Source of the DNA: Muribaculaceae bacterium
GTDB taxonomy: Bacteria > Bacteroidota > Bacteroidia > Bacteroidales > Muribaculaceae
Direction of reading: 5' to 3'
DNA length: 64,000 bases
Assembly: GCA_017427945.1 (NCBI GenBank)
Contig: JAFRRT010000023.1
Location: 1 to 64,000 of the forward strand
Shown: positions 37,101-43,779 of the stretch, in pieces
How the letters are laid out: each line of letters starts with the position of its first letter
Numbering within the stretch: the first letter of the stretch is position 1
The notes under the pieces: generated by a model
Databases searched by the model: none
What the model was told of the DNA's origin: nothing
The model's input: only the letters and a program-made list of their open reading frames with translations
Translations under genes and position numbers: made by a program

Positions 37101-37185
37101 TGCTCACAAACGTGAACGACAGGTAGAAAGCGCAAATCAACAACAGTGCATAAGTAAGGACTCTAATAAAACCTTTAGTTTGCAT
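34168..37185 (-). CDS. secDF: SecDF fusion, protein-export accessory translocase
   Basis: 1005 residues combining SecD and SecF, which use the proton gradient to pull exported proteins across the inner membrane. The SecD half starts with TM1 (VLTYALLLICAFYLSFTFV) and GLGLDLKGGMNVTL. A large periplasmic domain follows, then five TMs from ~515 (ISFIVALILLMIFMVCTYG) with GMAVDANVLIFERCKEE. The SecF half begins near residue 715 with GIDFSGGRNFVVQFD and ends with six-TM motifs (VIGYQVNDTVVVFDRVRE). An Ala/Glu/Lys-rich low-complexity insert (~255-320) lies in the periplasmic domain. Candidate -7 box TATATTTG at 37245-37252 (minus). Confidence 0.96.
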   Translation of the reverse strand: MQTKGFIRVLTYALLLICAFYLSFTFVSNHYQNKAEQKALAAAGIKSPDTSNEKYKAALNECLDSLANEKVYLGYYTFQQVREKELGLGLDLKGGMNVTLQISVPDILRALANNNPDKKFNQAIENVSKNQTAQDDFVGSFCKEYKKLAPEGSLAQIFRNIERIKEKPNANDGEVQNILNDEVNAMVDNSYKVLRNRIDRFGVVQPNIQKLQSTGRILLELPGVKEPERVRKLLQGAANLEFYETYTLADIVGSLRQLSDQAQANKTVAAEEATAENAEAPAEEAAAEPAKAEAEATAKAEEAKKEEPKKTEGALTLAQLTGFEALASAQAGSPVVGYVSAADTAAVNAILRSPVAKTILPADLKLAWTVKPEKMQGGHEAFQLVALRTVNGQPVLNGDVVTRATSEFDNLQGQIVSMTMNDEGARNWSRITGQNIGKAIAIVLDDQVYSFPNVNSQIDGGRSQISGRFTVEEAGDLANVLESGKMVARVNVASESVIGPSLGKESIRKGVISFIVALILLMIFMVCTYGVYAGNIANLGLLMNLFFTIGILASFQSVLTLPGIAGIVLTLGMAVDANVLIFERCKEELRAGKGLKAAVSDGYKNAFSAIFDSNLTTIITGIILILLGSGPIRGFAVTLVIGICCSFFTAVFATRLVMEHFVNKGTFDKMTFTTPLTRNLLQNVSFDFMGAAKKTAFIALALIVIMGALFGLRGLNRGIDFSGGRNFVVQFDHPVSTLALDAQLEEQFPGANTSVITIDNDTKVRVSTNYKINDTSEGVDDEIMDKLYNGLKSELGSMSKEDFSTSNESVGVLSSETVGPSIASDMTRQAVWAVLFSLLAMALYILFRFRNIAFSIGALAAVAFTSFVVIGFYNLHGMLPFSMEIDQTFIAAILTVIGYQVNDTVVVFDRVREYRKLYPKQDLYTTFNKALCSTLSRTMMTSITTLLVLFIMLFLGGESIRSFIFAMILGVIIGTCSSLFIASPVAYWIARRSDKKEAALATARK

Positions 37186-37503
37186 TTTGTTAAATATTTA
37201 ATAAATTTTGTTAATTTTCGTCTTAACCTAAATTTTTGAGCCTGCAAATATACACCTTTTTCTTCATCTGGGGCATAATTTTTCCAACTTTTTGCTCATA
37301 CGTTATTCATTTTAAAGGAAAAACCGCTTTTTCACCACTCTCAGAGCACCCCTCTTCATGCATTTTTCATCAAATTTCATCAAATGTCGCTCTTGCTGAC
37401 AAGAACGACATTTGTGTTAAAGATGATGAAATCACGGCAACTTGTGCCAATTAATTTGCAAGAATCGGATCCTCTTTCTGGGGAAAACCCACTACACGAC
37501 CAT
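37186..37503. other. Intergenic region secDF to thioesterase
   Basis: It holds the secDF candidate -7 box (37245-37252, minus) and a hairpin at 37381-37414 downstream of the thioesterase. I see no gene or structured RNA otherwise. Confidence 0.5.
37381..37414 (-). terminator. Terminator-like hairpin after the thioesterase gene
   Basis: CAAATGTCG-CT-CTTG-ctga-CAAG-AA-CGACATTTG, a 13 bp interrupted stem. On the minus strand it follows the thioesterase stop, but only a short T stretch follows the stem. Confidence 0.5.
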
Positions 37504-37947
37504 TCACTCGTGCCCCTCAAAAGCGACGATGGCATCACGCCACACTTGTGGCAGCGGACTGGGCTGGTTTGTTTCAGGGTCCAGGTTTACCATGACGGTA
37601 GCACAGGTGCTTTTAAGCTCCCGCGTGTCACGGTTCACCATGTGCTGCAGTAGTGTCAGGCTCTTATTTCCTAAATGGGAGACTTGGGTGAGCACCTCAA
37701 CAGGCTCCTGAAAAAGGGTCGGTGCCAGGAAACTGCAGTTCACGTTAGCGATGATGATGGCAGGTTTGCACCAGTTGATGTCGGCCTCAACCTGCAAGCC
37801 GGCAAAGTATTCAGTTTTAGCAAGGTCGAAGAACTGGAAATAGACCGAATTATTAACGTGGCCCAGTGCATCAATGTCGTTAAAGCGCAACTGAACCTGA
37901 GTGCTTCGTTTGAATGGATATTGAGCCTCAATGGCGTGAGTGTTCAT
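37504..37947 (-). CDS. Acyl-CoA thioesterase, 4HBT hotdog family (YbgC-like)
   Basis: 147 residues. A single hotdog fold with the catalytic motif FNDIDALGHVNNSVYFQFFD (Asp and HVNN) at residues ~23-42. It is followed by NCSFLAPTLFQEPVEVLTQV and the helix-strand pattern of 4-hydroxybenzoyl-CoA-thioesterase-like enzymes. It hydrolyses an acyl-CoA; the chain specificity is not predictable. It lies 30 nt downstream of the DUF721 gene on the same strand, so probably in the recF transcript. Confidence 0.9.
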   Translation of the reverse strand: MNTHAIEAQYPFKRSTQVQLRFNDIDALGHVNNSVYFQFFDLAKTEYFAGLQVEADINWCKPAIIIANVNCSFLAPTLFQEPVEVLTQVSHLGNKSLTLLQHMVNRDTRELKSTCATVMVNLDPETNQPSPLPQVWRDAIVAFEGHE

Positions 37948-37977
37948 ATCGATATATAAGTTTTGCTTGTTAGGTTT

Positions 37978-38268
37978 CTATTTGAAAATGATTTCGTGGA
38001 TGATTTCTCGACCCAGTGCCTCATTGATGCGGGCGATAAGGGTCGCGCGGCTGAGCATCAGCTCATTGGCCAGCGACGCCGAAGACAAGTGCACTGTCAT
38101 CACACCGTCCTTGACATAGCGCTTGACAGTGTAGCGGTTAATGCCATCACCCACAATCTGCGGCCACAGGGCACTGGCTCGGTGTTCGTCAAGGGCCACG
38201 TCTAGATTCTCTTTCTTGAGCAGATCATCGATGATTTGCCCGATGTTTTTGGCCTCGACACGTTTCAT
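37978..38268 (-). CDS. DUF721 protein (DciA-like)
   Basis: 96 residues of the DUF721 family, recognised by the N-terminal IGQIIDDLLKKENL, LWPQIVGDGINRYTVKRYV and VHLSSASLANELMLSRATLI. The ancestral bacterial helicase operator DciA belongs to this family. Its position immediately after recF (4 nt ATGA overlap) agrees with a replication-linked role, but direct DciA function is inference. It is shorter than DciA proteins with an extended C-terminus. Confidence 0.85.
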   Translation of the reverse strand: MKRVEAKNIGQIIDDLLKKENLDVALDEHRASALWPQIVGDGINRYTVKRYVKDGVMTVHLSSASLANELMLSRATLIARINEALGREIIHEIIFK

Positions 38269-39377
38269 GACGCATCACCTCCTTTCAAAACAGATATGCC
38301 ACCGTTCTCGACATGCATCAGGCAGTGTCCGCCGCCATGACGTGCGACAATCTCATCAAGGTGGGTGCGGTTGGTGTCGGTAATGAAAATCTGCCCGAAG
38401 CGGTCACTCGATACGACATCGATGATGCGCTCAACGCGGCTAGCATCAAGACGGTCAAAGATGTCGTCGAGCAGCAGAATGGGCACCGAGGGGTTGTTAG
38501 CCTTCAGGAAGTCGAACTGGGCGAACCTCAAAGCTATGGTATAGGTCTTGCACTGACCTTGACTGCCCGTGCGGCGCATGGGATAGCCGTTGAGCATCAG
38601 TTCCAAGTCATCACGGTGGATGCCACGTGTGGTATACCCCAAGATGAGGTCACGCTCACGCGTTGCCTGCAAATGCTCCTCCATCGTGCCTTCATTCAGG
38701 TGACTGCGGTATTCGAGTTTCACGGTTTCATCATCGCCGGCCACTGCCCCATAATAGTGCATGAAGATGGGCAGGAACTGCTCCACCCACTGGCGACGGC
38801 GCTCATGCAGCAATGCGGCATGGCGTGACATCTCAGTTTCGACCGTCTCATAGAGCAACGGGTCACGCATCTCCTTCTTAATCATGGCATTGCGCTGCTC
38901 CACCGCCTTGTTGTATCGAATCAATGCGTCAAGGTACTCGCTATCGTTCTGCGAGATGATAAGGTCCATGAACCGCCGACGTTCCTCACCACTACCGCGC
39001 ACCAGGTCCCAATCCATCGGTGAAACCATCACCACGGGCAACAGCCCTATGTGCTGGCTCAGGCGCTGGTATTCCTTGCCATCGCGGCGCACCACCTTGC
39101 GTTTGCCACGTTGCAAGGCCACACTTACCTCAAGCGGAGTCCCTTGACGGGTATAGCTGCCCTGCAGCATCATGTAGGGCTCACCGTGACGAATGACCGC
39201 ACTGTTGTCGCTGGTAGAGGCAAAACTGCGGCAAGTGCTCAAGTAGTAGATAGCATCAAGCACATTGGTCTTTCCCTGTCCGTTATTGCCTATCAGACAG
39301 TTGAGCTTGGGCGAGAAGTCCAAACGCGCCTCAGCGATATTCTTGTAGTTGAGTATGGTGGCAGTGTTCAATGTCAT
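38265..39377 (-). CDS. recF: DNA replication/repair protein RecF
   Basis: 370 residues from the ATG at 39377 (MTLNTATILNYKNIAEARLD). The open frame continues upstream, but that part overlaps a TACCTTTG promoter box. SMC-like ATPase: Walker A GNNGQGKTNVLDAI, signature region RTGSQGQCKTYTIALRFAQF, Walker B VPILLLDDIFDRLD. RecF loads RecA at gaps with RecO and RecR. It overlaps the DUF721 gene by 4 nt. Confidence 0.95.
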   Translation of the reverse strand: MTLNTATILNYKNIAEARLDFSPKLNCLIGNNGQGKTNVLDAIYYLSTCRSFASTSDNSAVIRHGEPYMMLQGSYTRQGTPLEVSVALQRGKRKVVRRDGKEYQRLSQHIGLLPVVMVSPMDWDLVRGSGEERRRFMDLIISQNDSEYLDALIRYNKAVEQRNAMIKKEMRDPLLYETVETEMSRHAALLHERRRQWVEQFLPIFMHYYGAVAGDDETVKLEYRSHLNEGTMEEHLQATRERDLILGYTTRGIHRDDLELMLNGYPMRRTGSQGQCKTYTIALRFAQFDFLKANNPSVPILLLDDIFDRLDASRVERIIDVVSSDRFGQIFITDTNRTHLDEIVARHGGGHCLMHVENGGISVLKGGDAS

Positions 39378-39381
39378 GGTG

Positions 39382-39389
39382 CAAAGGTA
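39382..39389 (-). promoter_or_regulatory. -7 element of recF, abutting the start codon
   Basis: TACCTTTG on the minus strand, with only 4 nt (CACC) between it and the ATG of recF. Transcription would start at or next to the start codon, implying a leaderless mRNA. Confidence 0.5.
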
Positions 39390-39457
39390 CTGCATTTTCG
39401 CCAAATAAGGATGTTCTCTTCCTCAGTTTTTATAATGCATATTTCCGGAAAAATGTG

Positions 39458-39465
39458 TAAATTTG
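39458..39465 (+). promoter_or_regulatory. -7 element upstream of pgeF
   Basis: TAAATTTG, 25 nt before the ATG at 39491; the -33 is unclear. Confidence 0.4.
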
Positions 39466-39490
39466 CCACCGATAAACAATAACTGAGAAG

Positions 39491-40276
39491 ATGGAACTAT
39501 TGACATTGTATTTCTCGAGCCCCGTAGAGGGAGTAGTGGCGTTCAGTACCACGCGAGGTGAGGTTGACGGACGCAACCCTTACTCGGGAGTAAACCTGTG
39601 TGATTATGTGGGTGATGACGCCCTGCGCGTACTTGACGCACGTATTTCGCTGGCAATGCAACTGGGTGTGAACCTGGACAGCATGGTCATGCCGAGGCAG
39701 ACGCATTCATGCCGTGTAGCTGTTATCGACAGCCAATTTATCGACAGCGATATCCAGCAACAGGAAGAAGCATTGGAAGGTGTTGATGCCCTCGTGACGA
39801 AACTGCCCGGCACAGTCATCGGGGTGAATACCGCCGACTGTGTACCCATTGTGCTGGCCGACGCTCAGGCACAGGTCATTGCCGTTGCCCATGCGGGGTG
39901 GCGGGGTACTGCAGGACGCATCCTCAAGCAGGTGGTGGCCGAAATGTGCCGTCAAGGCGCACACCCCGACCGCATTCAAGCCGCCATGGGACCTTGCATC
40001 TGCCAGGACTGCTTTGAGGTGGGCGACGAAGTGGTGGAAGCCTTCAAGCAAGCAGACTTCGACCTTGACGCTTTTGTGAAACGCGACCCAGCGACCGGGA
40101 AAGCCCATATCGACCTTGCGGCCGCCAATCGCTCCATCCTTATCGACTGCGGTATTCCTGCCGATTCAATCACACCTCCCCAACACTGCTCACGCTGTGA
40201 GCATGAGCAGTTTTTCTCGGCACGGCGGCTGGGAACCGACAGTGGCCGAACATTTACCGGCATTTTCTGGAAATAG
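39491..40276 (+). CDS. pgeF: Peptidoglycan editing factor PgeF (YfiH/laccase-domain family)
   Basis: 261 residues of the DUF152/YfiH family, which has been linked to copper oxidase, purine nucleoside phosphorylase and peptidoglycan-editing activities. Motifs: VVAFSTTRGEVDGRNPYSGV, VMPRQTHSCRVAV, VNTADCVPIVLAD (metal-binding Cys), VAHAGWRGTAGRIL and the terminal HCSRCEHEQFFSARR. All metal ligands (His, Cys, His) appear present. Its own -7 box and a strong terminator flank it. Confidence 0.92.
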   Translation: MELLTLYFSSPVEGVVAFSTTRGEVDGRNPYSGVNLCDYVGDDALRVLDARISLAMQLGVNLDSMVMPRQTHSCRVAVIDSQFIDSDIQQQEEALEGVDALVTKLPGTVIGVNTADCVPIVLADAQAQVIAVAHAGWRGTAGRILKQVVAEMCRQGAHPDRIQAAMGPCICQDCFEVGDEVVEAFKQADFDLDAFVKRDPATGKAHIDLAAANRSILIDCGIPADSITPPQHCSRCEHEQFFSARRLGTDSGRTFTGIFWK

Positions 40277-40279
40277 CAT

Positions 40280-40314
40280 AAAAAAATGACATCGGGAGTC
40301 CGATGTCATTTTTT
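40280..40314. terminator. Bidirectional terminator between pgeF and the zinc peptidase
   Basis: 14 bp perfect stem AAAAATGACATCGG/CCGATGTCATTTTT with a GAGT tetraloop. Confidence 0.9.
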
Positions 40315-40328
40315 GTGTCGTTGTTGGT

Positions 40329-41198
40329 TTACAGGGTGGCGTCGCTCTCCTGGAAGGTAGTAGCGCGGCGAACATCACCGGTCTGGTAACCCAACTTAAA
40401 CCACTTCATACGCTGAGCACTGGTGCCGTGGGTGAAGCTCTCAGGCGATGCATAGCCCTGAGAACGCTTCTGCAGGTAGTCATCACCTATCTTCTGGGCG
40501 CAGTCGATGGCCTCCATCAGGTCTTGGTCATCAATCGAGTTGAAGTACTTGTCCTCATAGTGGGCCCAAACGCCAGCATAAAAGTCAGCCATCAGCTCCA
40601 GGCGCACACTGTACTTGTTGGCGGTCGTCTGGTTGGTAGCCTGCATGCGCTGGTGTGCTTTCTCCAGCGTACCCAGCAGGTACTCGATGTGGTGTCCCAC
40701 CTCATGGGCAATCACATAGGCCTTGGCAAGGCTGGAATTGTCACCTTTCACACCCAATTGCTGGTCCATCGTCTGGAAGAATGACAGGTCTAGATAAACC
40801 TTTTGGTCACCGGAGCAATAGAACGGACCTACAGCAGCGGTACCTGTGCCGCAAGCGGTCTGGGTCCTACCGGTATAAAGTACCATTGTGGGGGCAGGAT
40901 ACTGGCCAATGCCATACTCCTTAAAAATCTGAGTCCACACATCCTCGGTACTTGCAATTACACGACTGGCAAATACTGCAAGTTCCTCCTGCTCGGGTGA
41001 AGCAGCCTGTCCGCTCTCGGTCTGGATGGCCATGCCGCCAGCCTGTTGCAACACATCACCGATGTTTCCACCCATCAGCAGAGTGATCAGTCCGGCAATA
41101 ATCAGTCCGCCAATACCGCCCAGGCCCACTTTTGTGCCTGTGCCCATACTACGGCGATCTTCAACATTAGTGCTTTCGCGTCTTCCTTCAAGTTCCAT
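40329..41198 (-). CDS. Neutral zinc metallopeptidase, YpfJ/KPN_02809 family
   Basis: 289 residues. A charged N-terminus (MELEGRRESTNVEDRRSMG) leads to one transmembrane helix (VGLGGIGGLIIAGLITLLMG), so the catalytic part faces the periplasm. The zinc site HEVGHHIEYLLG (HExxH) lies at about residue 165. Family hallmarks include AVGPFYCSGDQKVYLDLSFF upstream and ESFTHGTSAQRMKWFKLGYQ near the C-terminus. The biological substrate is unknown. A TAAATTTG -7 box lies at 41245-41252 (minus). Confidence 0.9.
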   Translation of the reverse strand: MELEGRRESTNVEDRRSMGTGTKVGLGGIGGLIIAGLITLLMGGNIGDVLQQAGGMAIQTESGQAASPEQEELAVFASRVIASTEDVWTQIFKEYGIGQYPAPTMVLYTGRTQTACGTGTAAVGPFYCSGDQKVYLDLSFFQTMDQQLGVKGDNSSLAKAYVIAHEVGHHIEYLLGTLEKAHQRMQATNQTTANKYSVRLELMADFYAGVWAHYEDKYFNSIDDQDLMEAIDCAQKIGDDYLQKRSQGYASPESFTHGTSAQRMKWFKLGYQTGDVRRATTFQESDATL

Positions 41199-41244
41199 AA
41201 TCTCTTAAGTATTTTTACGTTGATAATATTCTTTCTAAAGTGTG

Positions 41245-41252
41245 CAAATTTA
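41245..41252 (-). promoter_or_regulatory. -7 element of the zinc peptidase gene
   Basis: TAAATTTG on the minus strand, about 47 nt from the start codon. Confidence 0.4.
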
Positions 41253-41368
41253 GTGACTTTTTTTAATAAAACATCATTTTCTTGCTTTTTTTCTTCGAAT
41301 TGCAATCGATTTCAAGGGTGAGCTTCAAAAAAATGGTAAAATTGTCGCTTAATCATCAGCATTTTTTG

Positions 41369-41376
41369 TACCTTTG
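41369..41376 (+). promoter_or_regulatory. -7 element of the branching enzyme gene
   Basis: TACCTTTG, 30 nt before the ATG at 41407. A TTG lies 24 bp upstream, slightly beyond the usual spacing. Confidence 0.45.
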
Positions 41377-41406
41377 CGTAGCAACAACCATCAATATTGA
41401 GTCGAC

Positions 41407-43515
41407 ATGAAAAAGAAAAAAAATCTTGCGATCATTAATGATGATCCCTGGCTGGAGCCCTACAGTGATGCCATCAACGGTCGTCATCAGGATGCCGTGA
41501 ACAAAATCGCCGAACTCTCGGGCGGAACAGGCAACCTCGATGAATTTGCCAATGCCTATAACTACTATGGGCTGCATCGCACCGATAAGGGATGGGTATT
41601 TCGCGAGTGGGCGCCCAACGCCACCGAGATTTACCTCATCGGCCAGTTCAACGAATGGCGCGAGTGCGCACCGTACAAACTGAAACGGCTGGATAACGAC
41701 AACTGGGAAATCACCTTACCCAAGCGTGCCATGCGCCATGGCGACCTTTACAAGCTTCGTATCCACTGGAACGGAGGTGAAGGCGAGCGCATCCCCGCCT
41801 ATGCCACCCGTGTCGTGCAAGATGAGAAGACCTTGATTTTCTCGGCCCAGGTTTGGGACCCGGCAGAGCCTTACCAGTTCAAGGTAAATAACTTTGTGCC
41901 CAACACATCGCCGCTGCTCATCTATGAGTGCCACATTGGTATGGCACAAAACCGCGAGGGTGTGGGCACCTATGAGGAGTTCCGCCTGAACGTGCTGCCG
42001 CGCATCGTCAAGGACGGCTACAATGCCATCCAGATTATGGCTATCCAAGAGCACCCCTACTATGGTTCTTTCGGTTACCATGTGTCTAGTTTCTATGCTG
42101 CCTCATCGCGCTTCGGAACTCCCGAGGAGTTGAAACACCTCATCGACGACGCCCATGCCGCAGGACTGGCAGTCATCATGGATATTGTCCACAGCCATGC
42201 TGTGAAGAATGAGGTCGAGGGACTCGGCTGCTTTGACGGCACAGGCGACCTCTACTTTTACGGAGATGACAAGCGTGAGCACCCCGCATGGGACTCGCTG
42301 TGCTTCGACTATGGCAAGAATGCCGTGCTCAACTTCCTGCTCTCAAACTGCAAGTTCTGGCTCAAGGAATACAGGTTTGACGGTTTCCGCTTCGATGGTG
42401 TGACCTCGATGCTGTATTACAGCCACGGACTGGGGCAGGCATTCGGCAGCTATGACGACTACTACAACGGTAGCCAGGACACTAACGCCATTACCTACCT
42501 GACGCTGGCCAACGAACTCATCCACACCATCAACCCCCACGCCATCACCATTGCCGAGGAGATGAGCGGCATGCCGGGGTTGGCGCGCCCGTTCAAGGAC
42601 GGCGGTATCGGCTTTGACTACCGTATGGCGATGGGCATCCCCGACTACTGGATCAAGACCATCAAGGAGCGCAAGGACGAGGACTGGCACCCCACCAGCA
42701 TTATTTGGGAGTTGACCAACCGCCGCGCCGACGAGAAGACGGTATCTTATGCCGAGAGCCACGACCAAGCCCTGGTGGGCGACAAGACCATTATCTTCCG
42801 CCTCATCGACAAGGAGATGTACTGGCACATGATGACCGACGACCATGACGGCACCGTGGACCGCGGTATGGCGCTGCACAAGATGATACGCCTGGTGACT
42901 GCCTCACTCATCAACGGCGCCTACCTCAACTTCATGGGCAACGAGTGGGGACATCCCGAGTGGATTGACTTCCCGCGCGAAGGCAACGGCTGGAGCTACA
43001 AATATGCCCGCCGCCAGTGGGACCTCGTGGACCGCGAGGACCTCAAGTACCAGTTCCTCAACAATTGGGACAACGACATGATTCAACTCATTGGCGGTGT
43101 CAAGGGCTTTGAGGCGCTGCCGGTGCGCAAGTTGTGGGACAAGGACGACGACCAGGTGCTCGCCTACATGCGTGGCGACCTCGTGTTCGTTTTCAACTTC
43201 AGCCCCAACCGCTCTCATGTGGACTACCCCATCCTCGCCCCCGAGGGTGAGTATGACGGCGTGTTCGACAGCGACAACGCCCGCTATGGTGGCTACGGCA
43301 ACATCGACTCCGACGTGAAACACTTCACCGAGTATGACGGCCTCTACGCCGCCCACCACTTGGGATGGCTCAAGCTCTACCTGCCGGCACGCAGCGCCCA
43401 GATTCTGCGCTTCAAGACGCCGCCAAGAAAGCCCCACGCTAAGGCGCCTGCGCCTTCCAAGAAAGCAACGGCTAAAAAGGCAACAGCCAAGAAAACGCCG
43501 AACAAGAAGAAATAA
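41407..43515 (+). CDS. glgB: 1,4-alpha-glucan branching enzyme, GH13, eukaryote-like type
   Basis: 702 residues. An N-terminal CBM48 (~60-150, GWVFREWAPNATEIYLIGQF) precedes the GH13 barrel. The catalytic Asp is in FRFDGVTSMLYY, the acid/base Glu in ITIAEEMSGMPG, and the transition-state Asp in YAESHDQALVGDKT. The motif layout (LGQAFGSYDDYY, FMGNEWGHPEWIDFPREGN) is that of GBE1-type branching enzymes rather than the E. coli GlgB. It makes alpha-1,6 branches in glycogen. The last ~24 residues are an unusual Lys/Ala/Pro tail (KKATAKKATAKKTPNKKK). Confidence 0.94.
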   Translation: MKKKKNLAIINDDPWLEPYSDAINGRHQDAVNKIAELSGGTGNLDEFANAYNYYGLHRTDKGWVFREWAPNATEIYLIGQFNEWRECAPYKLKRLDNDNWEITLPKRAMRHGDLYKLRIHWNGGEGERIPAYATRVVQDEKTLIFSAQVWDPAEPYQFKVNNFVPNTSPLLIYECHIGMAQNREGVGTYEEFRLNVLPRIVKDGYNAIQIMAIQEHPYYGSFGYHVSSFYAASSRFGTPEELKHLIDDAHAAGLAVIMDIVHSHAVKNEVEGLGCFDGTGDLYFYGDDKREHPAWDSLCFDYGKNAVLNFLLSNCKFWLKEYRFDGFRFDGVTSMLYYSHGLGQAFGSYDDYYNGSQDTNAITYLTLANELIHTINPHAITIAEEMSGMPGLARPFKDGGIGFDYRMAMGIPDYWIKTIKERKDEDWHPTSIIWELTNRRADEKTVSYAESHDQALVGDKTIIFRLIDKEMYWHMMTDDHDGTVDRGMALHKMIRLVTASLINGAYLNFMGNEWGHPEWIDFPREGNGWSYKYARRQWDLVDREDLKYQFLNNWDNDMIQLIGGVKGFEALPVRKLWDKDDDQVLAYMRGDLVFVFNFSPNRSHVDYPILAPEGEYDGVFDSDNARYGGYGNIDSDVKHFTEYDGLYAAHHLGWLKLYLPARSAQILRFKTPPRKPHAKAPAPSKKATAKKATAKKTPNKKK

Positions 43516-43526
43516 CCCTGTTAAGA

Positions 43527-43565
43527 GTGGCTCTGGATGACCAACCGTCCGGAGCCACCTTTTTA
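43527..43565 (+). terminator. Terminator after glgB
   Basis: GTGGCTCTGGA/TCCGGAGCCAC stem (43527-43537, 43548-43558; one wobble) with T run. Confidence 0.85.
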
Positions 43566-43630
43566 TCCTGCTTTTATCAGGCAAATCACGTTTTTCACCC
43601 CAAATAATAGGTATTTTCAAAAAACTTGAT

Positions 43631-43638
43631 TACTTTTG
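43631..43638 (+). promoter_or_regulatory. -7 element upstream of the dockerin-SusD gene
   Basis: TACTTTTG. The leader to the ATG at 43780 would be about 140 nt. No clear -33. Confidence 0.45.
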
Positions 43639-43779
43639 CCTTATTAATTGCATGAAATTCCAACCAAACGAGGGGTGTATTGCTCCCATGTCTGCAACAG
43701 GGCAATTCAGTTCACGCCTCTTGATTATTGTATTAATTAAATGTGCCGGAGAGGACTGTGCTGGCGACTTCAAAGCAAT

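Noticed and set aside
43741..43779. Upstream start (MCRRGLCW...) for the SusD-like protein
   Set aside because: It would place 13 charged or Cys-containing residues before a perfect signal peptide; the ATG at 43780 is the natural start.
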